Shown: piece by piece, positions 54,259 to 62,718 of the stretch | How positions within the stretch are numbered: the first letter of the stretch is position 1 | Layout of the letters: each line of letters begins with the position of its first letter | From: UBA6120 sp035361955 | Lineage (GTDB): Bacteria > Bacillota_I > Bacilli_A > RFN20 > CAG-826 | DNA: 64,000 nt | Direction: 5' to 3' | Assembly (NCBI GenBank): GCA_035361955.1 | Contig: DAOSDC010000006.1 | Span: forward strand, 31,870 to 95,869 | Program-made: the position numbers and the translations under genes | Notes under the pieces: generated by a model | Told to the model about the DNA's origin: nothing | What the model saw: the letters and a program-made list of their open reading frames with translations, nothing else | Databases searched by the model: none

Positions 54259-56940
54259 TTACTGTTTCGAAATGAACTCAATATCGTAGCTTCCATGCTC
54301 GTAATTAAATCCAATTGATTTGCATAAAAGCATATCACCCTCTTTGATAGTGCTAAAAACCTCATGTGACAGATTATGTTTCCTTGGTGTTGTCGAAAGA
54401 TAACATTTTATTTGAGTCATTTCGAGAACGCATATCAATGAGTTTGGTTTTATCACAACAACTTTTACTAATGATGAATTTCCTTTTCTAAATAAGTTTT
54501 CAGTATCAAATGTTTGTTTGAAAGACGGATTTTTTTCAAAATATACCATTAATTTTTCGTTGAGTACAGCTGGATTGAAAAGATCAAAAGCCGGACAATC
54601 TAAAAAAGTTGGCGCGTTCTGAATATATTGAGTTCGATAGTTAATTAAATAATTAATGAAATCATAAGTAGTTTGAATGGCTTCTTTAATCTTCAAATAA
54701 GCCTTATATTTCATTTTGTTTGCTATATCTAGCATGATTTTTTGATCACAATAATAAAAATCCTCAGCACAAGCAGACAAATAAGAGATATTGAAATCCT
54801 CAACTAGTTTGATGTGTAATAGACCGGTTTGGTTTATAATAATTAAATCATCCGGATTAATGATGTCCGATTCTGATTCCGTGTATATTAATCCTTTCTT
54901 CACCATGTAATATAACTCACGTTGAATAATCTCTGGATTATGACCAGCAGACTGTAAGTCTCTAATCATTTCACCGCATTGGAATAACCCTTTAATCTTC
55001 CGGATACCAAGAACGTTTTTCTTCATTTTTAGCCATAATAATATATCAATTCTGCTTAGTGGGTCCGGAAAATCATCTTCATACTGTGAGGCAAACACAT
55101 TAATGATATTTGATTTATCACCATTATAATAAAGCCGGTTTTTCCTTAATAACGCATTCATGAACATATTGATTGGAAACTTATAATCTTTCCCATCGGC
55201 ATTTAGATAAATTTGTAAAAATTCAATTGGATCAACATGACCACTGCGGCAAAAATCAACGAAAATTTGTAAACCTGCCCGAATATTATTATTTGATAAC
55301 TTATAAATAATTTCTTTAACGAAATTTGTGTTCCTAATAGCAACCATAATGGCCCGGAAATATTGAATTAAATCATCTTGAGTCAACACAACACTCATGT
55401 TAGTTCCGACAGAGTATTTGTGAGTTCCATTTTTTACGCGTGCTATGTATTGTAATCGTTCTTGAAGAACCCTAAGCAAATCAGGAGCGTCAATACTGAA
55501 TACCAAATCCCTAACAACAGTATCAAGAGGTGGTTCGTTTTTATATGTATCGTAAGTTATGTCTCTCATTGGGAGAATTAGCATGCAATTATAATTTGAT
55601 TTGAGCCATTGAGCGACACTGAACATTAATAACTGCTCATCTCTATTTCTCTTATCAGAATTGTCAAGTACGATTATCGGTATCCTGTGCAAATGACCCT
55701 TAACATATCTAATCATTGATGATAGATACATTTCGTCGTTTTTGAGCAAACCATCCAAAACCTTGTAGCGTTCATATTTATAATTATTGGGACTATCCGC
55801 TAACAGCTTCCCTAGACCATTCTCAAATTGGTTGAGTTCAATCGAGAAAATCTTCTCGATGATTTCTAACGAATCGAATTCAATCGACTTATTATTATCC
55901 TTAATTGTCTGAATAATTCGCCGTTTTATCCAATTGTAGATTTCGTCATTAGCAAGTGGTGCATCGTTCATATTTATAAATAACCATTCACACCGCTTAG
56001 ATAAATCTGGATGGTTAAACTCAAGAAATTTTCTCTTGAAATAACGGATAAATGTAGACTTTCCACTTCCAACACGACCAACTATTAAAATTAGTGAATA
56101 ATTGTCATTTCTTTCAATCACTTTCTTTTGAATCGCAGAGCTTATTTCGTCTGGATTTTGTGTCGAAATGTCATTACCAAAATTCCAAAGACTTCCCCCG
56201 AATTTTTTAAGTTCTTTATAGATGGGATCAATGTGCTGCTCTCTTTTAGCTGATGTTATATATGCATTATCAACAATTTCTTCGCGATCTTTTTCAGTTT
56301 GAGGATCAAATATATTGTGATTCTCAAAAACGAGGGTTCTTCCATAGGTATTTTCTTCCATTTCTTCATCTTTTGCTCTTGAACCACCAACAAGAGATAC
56401 GGGTGATGTGAATTGAGTATTTCCTCTTAATGAATAAATTTTTTCATTAATGTATTGAACAATGCTTTTTTTTGCGCAAAATGTTAGCAATTTGTCAAAT
56501 TTGACATTGCCAACAAAAAAATCACTGAAATGTAATTTAACTACAGGCTCTTCCTGATCCCAATAACCCGCCCATGTTTCGTTTCCATTTGATGAGATGA
56601 TATGTTTGCATGGACTAATACCATGGGGGAAAGTCGCATTAATTTCAGTAGCATATAGTCTCGCTTCTTTAAATCCTTGAGCAACTTTCTCTGATGGGGA
56701 CTTTGCTTCAATAATCAAGACTGGTAAGCCTCGATACACAATTAAATAATCGGGAACATAATTTCTTTGGTTTTTGCCTTTATCAATTATGACGTTTTTT
56801 AAATATGGTTTCGTGTGCAAATCGAAGAAAAGATATCCGAGTCCTTCCGGAAATTCTGTTTCAATGAGTTTTAAAAGGAATTTTTGCTCAATGTCGCTCT
56901 CGTTCTTCAAATCATCAGTATGGCAATATATATTATTCAT
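54259..56940 (-). CDS. PD-(D/E)XK nuclease-like plus P-loop NTPase, defence candidate
   Basis: The 893-residue protein has an HsdR-N-like nuclease domain (about residues 10-145): PD at 63-64, then LIIEAKSP with E78 and K80, the PD-(D/E)xK core. A P-loop NTPase follows: Walker A VGRVGSGKSTF (287-297), Walker B PIIVLDNSDKR (421-431), then a possible sensor ILPMRD. The rest (about 560-893) is helical without known motif. The codon use is AT-rich and no Shine-Dalgarno is visible before the ATG. A single-gene anti-phage system is my inference; STAND-type proteins are the nearest analogy. Confidence 0.75.
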   Translation of the reverse strand: MNNIYCHTDDLKNESDIEQKFLLKLIETEFPEGLGYLFFDLHTKPYLKNVIIDKGKNQRNYVPDYLIVYRGLPVLIIEAKSPSEKVAQGFKEARLYATEINATFPHGISPCKHIISSNGNETWAGYWDQEEPVVKLHFSDFFVGNVKFDKLLTFCAKKSIVQYINEKIYSLRGNTQFTSPVSLVGGSRAKDEEMEENTYGRTLVFENHNIFDPQTEKDREEIVDNAYITSAKREQHIDPIYKELKKFGGSLWNFGNDISTQNPDEISSAIQKKVIERNDNYSLILIVGRVGSGKSTFIRYFKRKFLEFNHPDLSKRCEWLFINMNDAPLANDEIYNWIKRRIIQTIKDNNKSIEFDSLEIIEKIFSIELNQFENGLGKLLADSPNNYKYERYKVLDGLLKNDEMYLSSMIRYVKGHLHRIPIIVLDNSDKRNRDEQLLMFSVAQWLKSNYNCMLILPMRDITYDTYKNEPPLDTVVRDLVFSIDAPDLLRVLQERLQYIARVKNGTHKYSVGTNMSVVLTQDDLIQYFRAIMVAIRNTNFVKEIIYKLSNNNIRAGLQIFVDFCRSGHVDPIEFLQIYLNADGKDYKFPINMFMNALLRKNRLYYNGDKSNIINVFASQYEDDFPDPLSRIDILLWLKMKKNVLGIRKIKGLFQCGEMIRDLQSAGHNPEIIQRELYYMVKKGLIYTESESDIINPDDLIIINQTGLLHIKLVEDFNISYLSACAEDFYYCDQKIMLDIANKMKYKAYLKIKEAIQTTYDFINYLINYRTQYIQNAPTFLDCPAFDLFNPAVLNEKLMVYFEKNPSFKQTFDTENLFRKGNSSLVKVVVIKPNSLICVLEMTQIKCYLSTTPRKHNLSHEVFSTIKEGDMLLCKSIGFNYEHGSYDIEFISKQ

Positions 56941-57436
56941 ATTATAATTATATAGATTGATAATCTTGAATAGTCACTAAAAAAATCATAAATAATATCA
57001 ATGCATTGTGTTTATTGTTTTTAAGTAAGGAAATTACTTGACTTCAACACAAATTGCATAAACATCAAATAAAACAAATTTCTACTACGGATTAAGTCTT
57101 CACAACCTTAGATGATTTGTTGTAATGTTACTGGTGGGTTCATAGTGTAATATGAATGAAATACTAAATGTTTCAAAAACTAAGAATTGATTACAATAAT
57201 TGACATCATTTTTGTAAAAAATTTGGTTCAAAAAATGGTAAAAATAGATTTATTATGCATCAATAAATAATTAGCTATAGCGTAAATTAATGAAAGTACA
57301 TTTCCAAGTCCTTGCAGCTTTATCGATAAGCCATTTGATTGTAATTACTTCGAAACATTCATGAAATAACAAAGTAATTACGCAATAAATACATTTCTTT
57401 TATCGGTAACAATAATCAGTTGTATAGGCAAATATT
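56941..57436. other. AT-rich intergenic region upstream of the nuclease-NTPase gene
   Basis: Nearly 500 bases without a supported gene. Short hairpin-forming segments occur, but no tRNA, no direct-repeat att pair and no mobile-element gene could be seen. The region probably contains the promoter of the nuclease-NTPase gene. Confidence 0.5.
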
Positions 57437-58114
57437 TTAATTGTCAACCTTATTCGATTCATTCAAATTATTATAATCATCATTGTTATTCTGATTGGCT
57501 TTTGTTTCAAAATAAGCCAGCATCTTCTTTTGACCAAAATACATGACGGCCAGCACAGGAAGGGCAATCAAAAATAGAATCAAGACAAGCATCAGTGGAC
57601 TGACATCTGAAAACTGATGCAATATAAATGTCGTGATGAAAAAACGGAAGCCGCGTGAGAAGAAAACGGCCAGCATCAATTTCTTGAAATCCATTTTGGC
57701 AAGGGACGCTACAAATAAAATCAAAAAGAAAGGGAGCGGCGTCATCGCAAAGATGAAAATGGCCCATACACCATAATACTTGAATAACTTATCGGTACGC
57801 TCTCGCTGCGCTGGTTTAAGAATCTTCTTATAGAAGCGATTGTTTTCTTTAGCCATGAAGAAATAGACGATGGCCGCTCCAACGACATTGGCAATTGTCG
57901 TGACAAGAGCAACACGCCACCACGGACTACCCGCGGCCACTAATGTTACAAAGAAAACTTCAACACCAGCTAATGGCGTAATCGTTTCAATGATCGAGTA
58001 GACAAATAAACCATACTCACCATAACTTTCCCAGAATATGCGAAAATACTCGAACCAAGCGGCAATCGTATCCCAGACTGATGTGTTATTAACAAATAAT
58101 CTAAAAAAATTCAT
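57437..58114 (-). CDS. VTT/DedA-like membrane protein
   Basis: The 225-residue protein is a VTT (SNARE-associated) domain protein with about six membrane segments: YSIIETITPLAGVEVFFVTLVAAGSP carries the family Glu, FYKKILKPAQRERTDKLFKYYGVWAIFIFAMTPLPFFLI the Arg/Pro-rich reentrant part. The family includes lipid scramblases and flippases. The C-terminus is Asn-rich. No ribosome binding site is evident before the ATG. Confidence 0.85.
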   Translation of the reverse strand: MNFFRLFVNNTSVWDTIAAWFEYFRIFWESYGEYGLFVYSIIETITPLAGVEVFFVTLVAAGSPWWRVALVTTIANVVGAAIVYFFMAKENNRFYKKILKPAQRERTDKLFKYYGVWAIFIFAMTPLPFFLILFVASLAKMDFKKLMLAVFFSRGFRFFITTFILHQFSDVSPLMLVLILFLIALPVLAVMYFGQKKMLAYFETKANQNNNDDYNNLNESNKVDN

Positions 58115-58420
58115 AGTAGTAAAATATTAATATAAATATAGTGTGAGCTGATAGATATTCGCTTCTAAGTCACAAGAAATATGATTTGTTGCTTTAATTC
58201 ATAATAAAAACCCCTTTGTTTGAAACATTTCTGTCCATAGGAGGGGTACATCTTAATTTGGTGCTATATGACGAATAAATATGCGCATGAAATCAGCATT
58301 GGATAATTATTGACAACCTTTTTAGGGTTTCGTCGATTGGTGTATGCGTTGGCTAATCGGTGTCGTAATTGAGAACAATGATAACTTTGATCCATTGATG
58401 ATTGTCTAGATGAACACCTA
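58115..58420. other. intergenic region with a weak hairpin
   Basis: ACCCCT and AGGGGT (58208-58244) could pair over a long loop, followed by TTTTTAT on the minus strand; a possible terminator for the XRE gene, but the 175-base distance makes this doubtful. No gene is seen. Confidence 0.4.
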
Positions 58421-59611
58421 TCATCTCACTTCAACTGAAAGCGGTTTGGCTTTCTTATGTTTGATTTGGTGGATCAAAATTCGATGCCCTAAATCTATTA
58501 ATCCTAGGACCACAAGGTAGAAAGTAAATGGTAAAAAGGAATTCAAACTAGAATTGACCGAATCATAAGTCGTCTGGAAATAGTCATAATCAATCAAGTA
58601 CTGACCGTACATCACCATATATAAGCCAGAAGTCGCCACGGCTTGAATTAGGTAACTGACCCACAGAAGATTCTTTTTTAGATACGAAAAAATAGCCAGT
58701 CCGATTCCGACTAAGAACACGAAAAGAAACGCATAAAGACCCCATAAGTCGGGGTTATCAAATATGAGGGGCCAAAAAGACCCGGTGACTCCTTCGACTA
58801 GGACATGGGACGAAGTATAATGACCGATCGTGTATAACGGTGTGAAAAACACAAATATGATGGTAACGAGTGTCGCCAGTACATATGCCGGTTTTATCAA
58901 GGTCACCCAGCCAGCGACTACTTGAACCGTATTTGGCATGGGAATCTCAAATAATCTATGCTTTATGAAATAATAATAGAACGGGCTGACTACGAGCCCG
59001 AGACCAAGAATGACGAGGCTTGGCATATTCTGAAGTTGCATAATCGCAATAATAAGCACCATGATAATGTTGATGAAGATGTAGGTCATCTTATAAAGCT
59101 CTATGGAAAACAAGCGCCAGTGTTTACTATCGAGTTCTTCTTCGGCATTGTTTCTTACCGTCGTTACGCCAATAAAGAAAAGACAAATACCGATAACGAA
59201 TAAAGGAATACCCAATCCTAAGGCAAGACCATACTTTTGGAGACTAAAAAAGATTACCAATAAAGAAACGCTGATGATTAACAAGGCATAACTGACTATG
59301 GAGAAAATATTTAGCTGGCTGATTCGTTTCTTGTAAAAGTAATTGAGTCGTGCTTTTTGTTTTTTTAATTCGGTATCTACCGCCAGATTTTTGCCAGTTT
59401 CTTTTCTTTCACCTTGCAAAATCTCGTCTACAGATACTTCGAAATATTCGCCAAGTGCCATTAAAACAGTTATTTCCGGCAGGGCGTTGCCACATTCCCA
59501 CTTGGAAACCGTTTTGTTTGAAACATGAAAAAGATCGGCCAACTGTTGCTGGGTCAATCCTTTCGCTCGTCTTAATGCCGAGATGAAACTCCCGATCTTC
59601 TGTGCATTCAT
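58421..59611 (-). CDS. XRE-type regulator fused to a membrane domain
   Basis: The 396-residue protein has an N-terminal HTH_3 domain (about residues 7-62: ALRRAKGLTQQQLADLFHVSNKTVSKWECGNALP), a basic linker and then about eight membrane segments to the C-terminus. Such membrane-bound XRE proteins occur in Bacillota and are thought to sense membrane or cell-envelope state. The function is unknown. GGAGG lies 6 bases before the ATG. Confidence 0.88.
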   Translation of the reverse strand: MNAQKIGSFISALRRAKGLTQQQLADLFHVSNKTVSKWECGNALPEITVLMALGEYFEVSVDEILQGERKETGKNLAVDTELKKQKARLNYFYKKRISQLNIFSIVSYALLIISVSLLVIFFSLQKYGLALGLGIPLFVIGICLFFIGVTTVRNNAEEELDSKHWRLFSIELYKMTYIFINIIMVLIIAIMQLQNMPSLVILGLGLVVSPFYYYFIKHRLFEIPMPNTVQVVAGWVTLIKPAYVLATLVTIIFVFFTPLYTIGHYTSSHVLVEGVTGSFWPLIFDNPDLWGLYAFLFVFLVGIGLAIFSYLKKNLLWVSYLIQAVATSGLYMVMYGQYLIDYDYFQTTYDSVNSSLNSFLPFTFYLVVLGLIDLGHRILIHQIKHKKAKPLSVEVR

Positions 59612-59933
59612 TGAATTCCTCCATCAATAATATTCAACTCGATAAGCGAACGAAATCCAACCGCTTGTCAAACGTAATTTATCTCTTCAAAAGTGGAATT
59701 TGTTAAACAATAAAATTGTTAGTCCCATTTTATAACAATGTGATTTTTTCTACATTAATTAATAGTTTCAAATGGTTATATTGTTAATGTTTCAAGGACT
59801 CTACCAGTATCTGCTGGTAATGATGATGCAAAACGATATCTATGTGAAACCATTAAAAAGGGTTCCCTTCGCTGGGTTGGGTATATTTTATCATACCCAC
59901 TCTCCAACTTTTGGAAACCACTTCATCTTGTCC
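59612..59933. other. intergenic region with small hairpins
   Basis: Contains AT-rich sequence and small inverted repeats (GGGTAT/ATACCC at about 59879-59898), which lie downstream of tRNA-Leu on the minus strand. A weak terminator is possible at 59854-59868. No supported gene. Confidence 0.4.
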
Positions 59934-60020
59934 TGGTGCCTGCGGCCGGACTCGAACCGGCACGATATCACTATCGATGGATTTTGAGTCCATTGCGTCT
60001 ACCAATTTCACCACGCAGGC
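59934..60020 (-). tRNA. tRNA-Leu (anticodon CAA)
   Basis: Acceptor GCCTGCG/CGCAGGC, anticodon loop CTCAAAA (CAA), long class II variable arm, T-loop GGTTCGAGTCC and encoded CCA are present; 87 nt. Confidence 0.94.
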
Positions 60021-60098
60021 AGTGTTCATATTATATAAAGAATGAATGCTTTTGACAATCGATAATATGGCATATTACATAAGTAATTGATAACTGAT

Positions 60099-60107
60099 TG
60101 ATATAAT
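60099..60107 (+). promoter_or_regulatory. extended -10 of the small GNAT gene, leaderless start
   Basis: TGATATAAT ends 6 bases before the ATG at 60114. No Shine-Dalgarno sequence lies between, so the transcript should begin at the start codon. The same box and spacing precede the NUDIX gene at 33137. Confidence 0.6.
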
Positions 60108-60113
60108 AACGAT

Positions 60114-60407
60114 ATGGAACATATCATCAAACGCGAAGGTAATAAATTCTATCTTGGTAACACTCTTGCCGATAAATACGGCGAGATTGATTTTCACATT
60201 GATGCTCACAATCGGATAGTAGTCACCCATACATTCGTCGATCCTAAATATCGAGGTATGGGACTTGCTAATAAGTTACTAGATGCGGTTATTGATCTAG
60301 CAACAGAAACTGGACAAAAGATAATCCCGGTTTGTCCATTTGTCATAAAAGTCATGACACATGGCGATAAATATAAACACCTGCTTGATCCTTCTTTCAA
60401 AGGCTAG
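60114..60407 (+). CDS. small GNAT-family acetyltransferase (YjdJ/GNAT-like)
   Basis: The 97-residue protein is a minimal GNAT fold of the Gcn5-related type: HTFVDPKYRGMGLANKLLDAVIDLA holds the acetyl-CoA binding motif and IIPVCPFVIKVMTHGDKYKHLL the conserved Pro-Cys-P end. Relatives include human NATD1 and E. coli YjdJ. The substrate is unknown. It appears to be translated from a leaderless mRNA. Confidence 0.88.
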   Translation: MEHIIKREGNKFYLGNTLADKYGEIDFHIDAHNRIVVTHTFVDPKYRGMGLANKLLDAVIDLATETGQKIIPVCPFVIKVMTHGDKYKHLLDPSFKG

Positions 60408-60424
60408 CAGGCGTTAACACCTTA

Positions 60425-60501
60425 TGGCGCGCTTGACACGATTCGAACGTGCGACCCCAACCTTCGGAGGGTTGTGCTCTATCCAACTGAGCTACAAGCG
60501 C
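60425..60501 (-). tRNA. tRNA-Arg (anticodon CCG)
   Basis: Acceptor GCGCTTG/CAAGCGC, anticodon loop CTCCGAA, T-loop CGTTCGAATCG and encoded CCA are present. It is convergent with the GNAT gene. Confidence 0.93.
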
Positions 60502-60550
60502 ATGCCCAACTATTTTAGCACATTCACACTATATTGACTTTCCAACTTTG

Positions 60551-60583
60551 ACAAAAGAAAAGGTTCCGGAACAACCGGAACCT
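60551..60583 (-). terminator. terminator of the lipoprotein gene
   Basis: A 9-bp perfect stem AGGTTCCGG/CCGGAACCT with a 5-base loop is followed by TTTCTTTTG on the minus strand. It lies just beyond the stop of the lipoprotein gene. Confidence 0.85.
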
Positions 60584-60603
60584 CATTAAGTTGAACTACT
60601 TGA

Positions 60604-61773
60604 TTACCGTCCGTGATGATGGCCCCTAAAGCCATAACCATGTCCGGATTCAAAGAATTCATACATATAGGTGACTTCACCCGTTTCTTCATTTAATTCA
60701 GGATAGGCAATCACATGAGTGACCGTGCCTTCTTCAACGACACGAATCATAATTACTTCAGTATCATTACGAATCATCTTACGGAAAGCGTAATTGACGA
60801 CTTCGCCGTCTTTGAGTGTGAATAACGATACTTTCGTTTTGCCTTCTTCAATTTGAGCTTTAAAGGCAATACGTGACATGGAACCATCAATCATCGAACC
60901 GATCATGTATTTGGTCATGTTATCAGTCACGACTTGATGCATTCTTATCCAGTTAGTTTCATTTAGGCTAATAAAGAAACTGGTCGCGTGTTCACTAGTG
61001 GTGCCCACGAGTGCGTATTCCACTTCATTCAAGACGACGATACCTTCAAGGTTAATTAGTACGCCATCTTCATTAAACTCACCAATTCCATGACCATGAT
61101 GGTTTTGCCATTCGTTACGATGCTCGTTTAATTCGCCAAGACCGCCTTGGCCTAAGAAATCATCGCGGTCTTCTTCATCATAACCACGACCCCGTTCGTT
61201 AACCGGGTCTTCGCTATCAACTTCTTCATCTGATCGTGGTCCGTTGACCCAACCATCGTTATGGCCGTTACCGCGGTCATCGCCCCGACGGAATTTCATC
61301 GTTGGTTCGGGAATCGAAGTATCTTCAGAATCTTCAATCGAAGAACTGACATCTTCAATCTCTTCTTCAGTTAATTCGTTGTAATAAAGGATATAGGTGG
61401 CGCTGTCACCGGTTAAGTAACTAGTGGTGATCACCATCTTATAGGCATACTCTTCACGATCGGATTCGACTGAATCCACAACAATTGGTGCTTCATCATC
61501 GGATAAGAGCTGTTCCATGATGCCGATGTACTTATTGATGTCAAATACGATTTCTTCTTCATCGGTCGGTTCATCCTCACCTTCAGCATACTTAATCGCT
61601 GGTAGTGGTGAAATGGCTTCTAGATCAGTACCTGCGAGTAATGAGACCGATGTCGCTGCTTGGAAACCATATAGCGTTTCTTTAGTCAGCGTATCGGCAG
61701 TCGCCGGTGTGCAGCCGGCCAGGAGTCCTGCTCCTAATAGGGATAATGATAATGTGGCAACTATTTTCTTCAT
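60604..61773 (-). CDS. hypothetical lipoprotein
   Basis: The 389-residue protein starts with a lipoprotein signal (LSLSLLGAGLLAGCTP, Cys at about residue 21). The remainder is acidic, with repeated beta-strand segments (YKMVITTSYLTGDSATYILYYNE and VEYALVGTTSEHATSFFISLNE) that look like two copies of one fold, an Asp/Gly/His-rich centre, and a His-rich end (GHGYGFRGHHHGR) that could bind metal. I do not recognise it. It is expected on the outer membrane face. Confidence 0.75.
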   Translation of the reverse strand: MKKIVATLSLSLLGAGLLAGCTPATADTLTKETLYGFQAATSVSLLAGTDLEAISPLPAIKYAEGEDEPTDEEEIVFDINKYIGIMEQLLSDDEAPIVVDSVESDREEYAYKMVITTSYLTGDSATYILYYNELTEEEIEDVSSSIEDSEDTSIPEPTMKFRRGDDRGNGHNDGWVNGPRSDEEVDSEDPVNERGRGYDEEDRDDFLGQGGLGELNEHRNEWQNHHGHGIGEFNEDGVLINLEGIVVLNEVEYALVGTTSEHATSFFISLNETNWIRMHQVVTDNMTKYMIGSMIDGSMSRIAFKAQIEEGKTKVSLFTLKDGEVVNYAFRKMIRNDTEVIMIRVVEEGTVTHVIAYPELNEETGEVTYMYEFFESGHGYGFRGHHHGR

Positions 61774-62082
61774 GGCAATACCTCCATTTGATTGCGTCTA
61801 ACAAGTAAACAATTACAACATTATTTTTATTGGTGCTTATAAAAGTTTACTTGAGTCGGCGGTTAAACTCTTTAATTCTTTTTCTTCATTAACAATGTCT
61901 TAGCAACATTTGTATTTCCTATAAATCATTAAAACATCTTTTCAGTGAAAAAAATATTCGTTAGAGTTTATATGTCGATAATTGTGATGTGGTTTTCATG
62001 AATAATTTTTCAATGATAGATGTTTGAATTGTTTATCATATCATTGCTTAGTTTCCCATTGTGAACAATTGCTTAAAACAAT

Positions 62083-62119
62083 GGGTCCAAACAGTTTCCA
62101 CAGTTAAAGGGTTCCAACA
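62083..62119. repeat. near-direct repeats, possible IS21-like end remnant
   Basis: GGGTCCAAACA (62083-62093) and GGGTTCCAACA (62109-62119) recur with a 26-base period, next to the inverted repeat CCCATTGT/ACAATGGG. Multiple GGTCCAA-type repeats are typical of IS21-family ends. No transposase is present in this window. Confidence 0.3.
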
Positions 62120-62236
62120 TCCTAATTATTTAAAATATTTTAATAATTATACATTTATCGTGACAACAATATAACCAATAAGTTCTATATATACGAACAC
62201 CTGAAATTGCACGTATTGAAAACATGCTTTTGAAGT

Positions 62237-62413
62237 ATGAAGTTTCACCGAATATTTAGTAGTAATCAATATGTTCTTAACAATTATATTTATAGTGACT
62301 ATATCTTAGATGAGTTGGGATTTACTTCTAAATTCGAGAAGAACAATACTATTGATTGGTGTTCGTTATTAAATAACGATCTTTTCGCTTATATCATTGC
62401 GATGATGGTATAA
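62237..62413 (+). CDS. possible small ORF or gene fragment
   Basis: A 58-codon frame from ATG at 62237 to TAA at 62413. It encodes a mixed polar and hydrophobic sequence with no known motif (contains DELGFTSKFEK and LLNNDLFAYIIAMM). There is no clear ribosome binding site. It may be a remnant of a larger gene or chance. Confidence 0.2.
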   Translation: MKFHRIFSSNQYVLNNYIYSDYILDELGFTSKFEKNNTIDWCSLLNNDLFAYIIAMMV

Positions 62414-62581
62414 ATTTGCCAGTAACTTTGTCTTTTTGCGTGGATATCTGTCATGCTCCATTAAGGTTGTTAAGGAGATGATAACTGATGCAATGAAACA
62501 AACATTATTGTAATAAATTGTTCTCAACAATTAGAGTTTTTTCGGATATTATCTTACTTATTTTCTTAAACCAAAAATTAA

Positions 62582-62616
62582 GAAAAAAGAGTCATGATAC
62601 TTTTTTATCATGACTC
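62582..62616 (-). terminator. terminator of the C-terminally anchored surface protein
   Basis: An 11-bp perfect stem GAGTCATGATA/TATCATGACTC is followed on the minus strand by TTTTTTCTT. It lies about 100 bases past the stop at 62719. Confidence 0.88.
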
Positions 62617-62718
62617 CACCCTGTTATTTTATAGTTTTAATTGAATAGGTAACAGGCGACGTATCTCAATGCACTAGATATTTTAATAAAGAATCATTTT
62701 AAGAATTAAATCGTATAT

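Larger units (their letters stand above)
61774..62718. other. long AT-rich gap with repeats and a small frame
   Basis: About 940 bases with few features. An inverted repeat CCCATTGT/ACAATGGG (62055-62085), two near-direct repeats at 62083-62119, a possible 58-codon frame at 62237-62413 and a terminator at 62582-62616 are listed separately. Otherwise I see nothing coding. Confidence 0.5.

Noticed and set aside
58208..58246. Terminator of the XRE gene
   Set aside because: A 6-bp stem with a loop of nearly 30 bases, 175 bases from the stop, is too weak to list as a terminator.
2402..60501. Integration at tRNA genes with att repeats
   Set aside because: No tRNA in the window is followed by a direct repeat of its 3' end, and no integrase gene is present.
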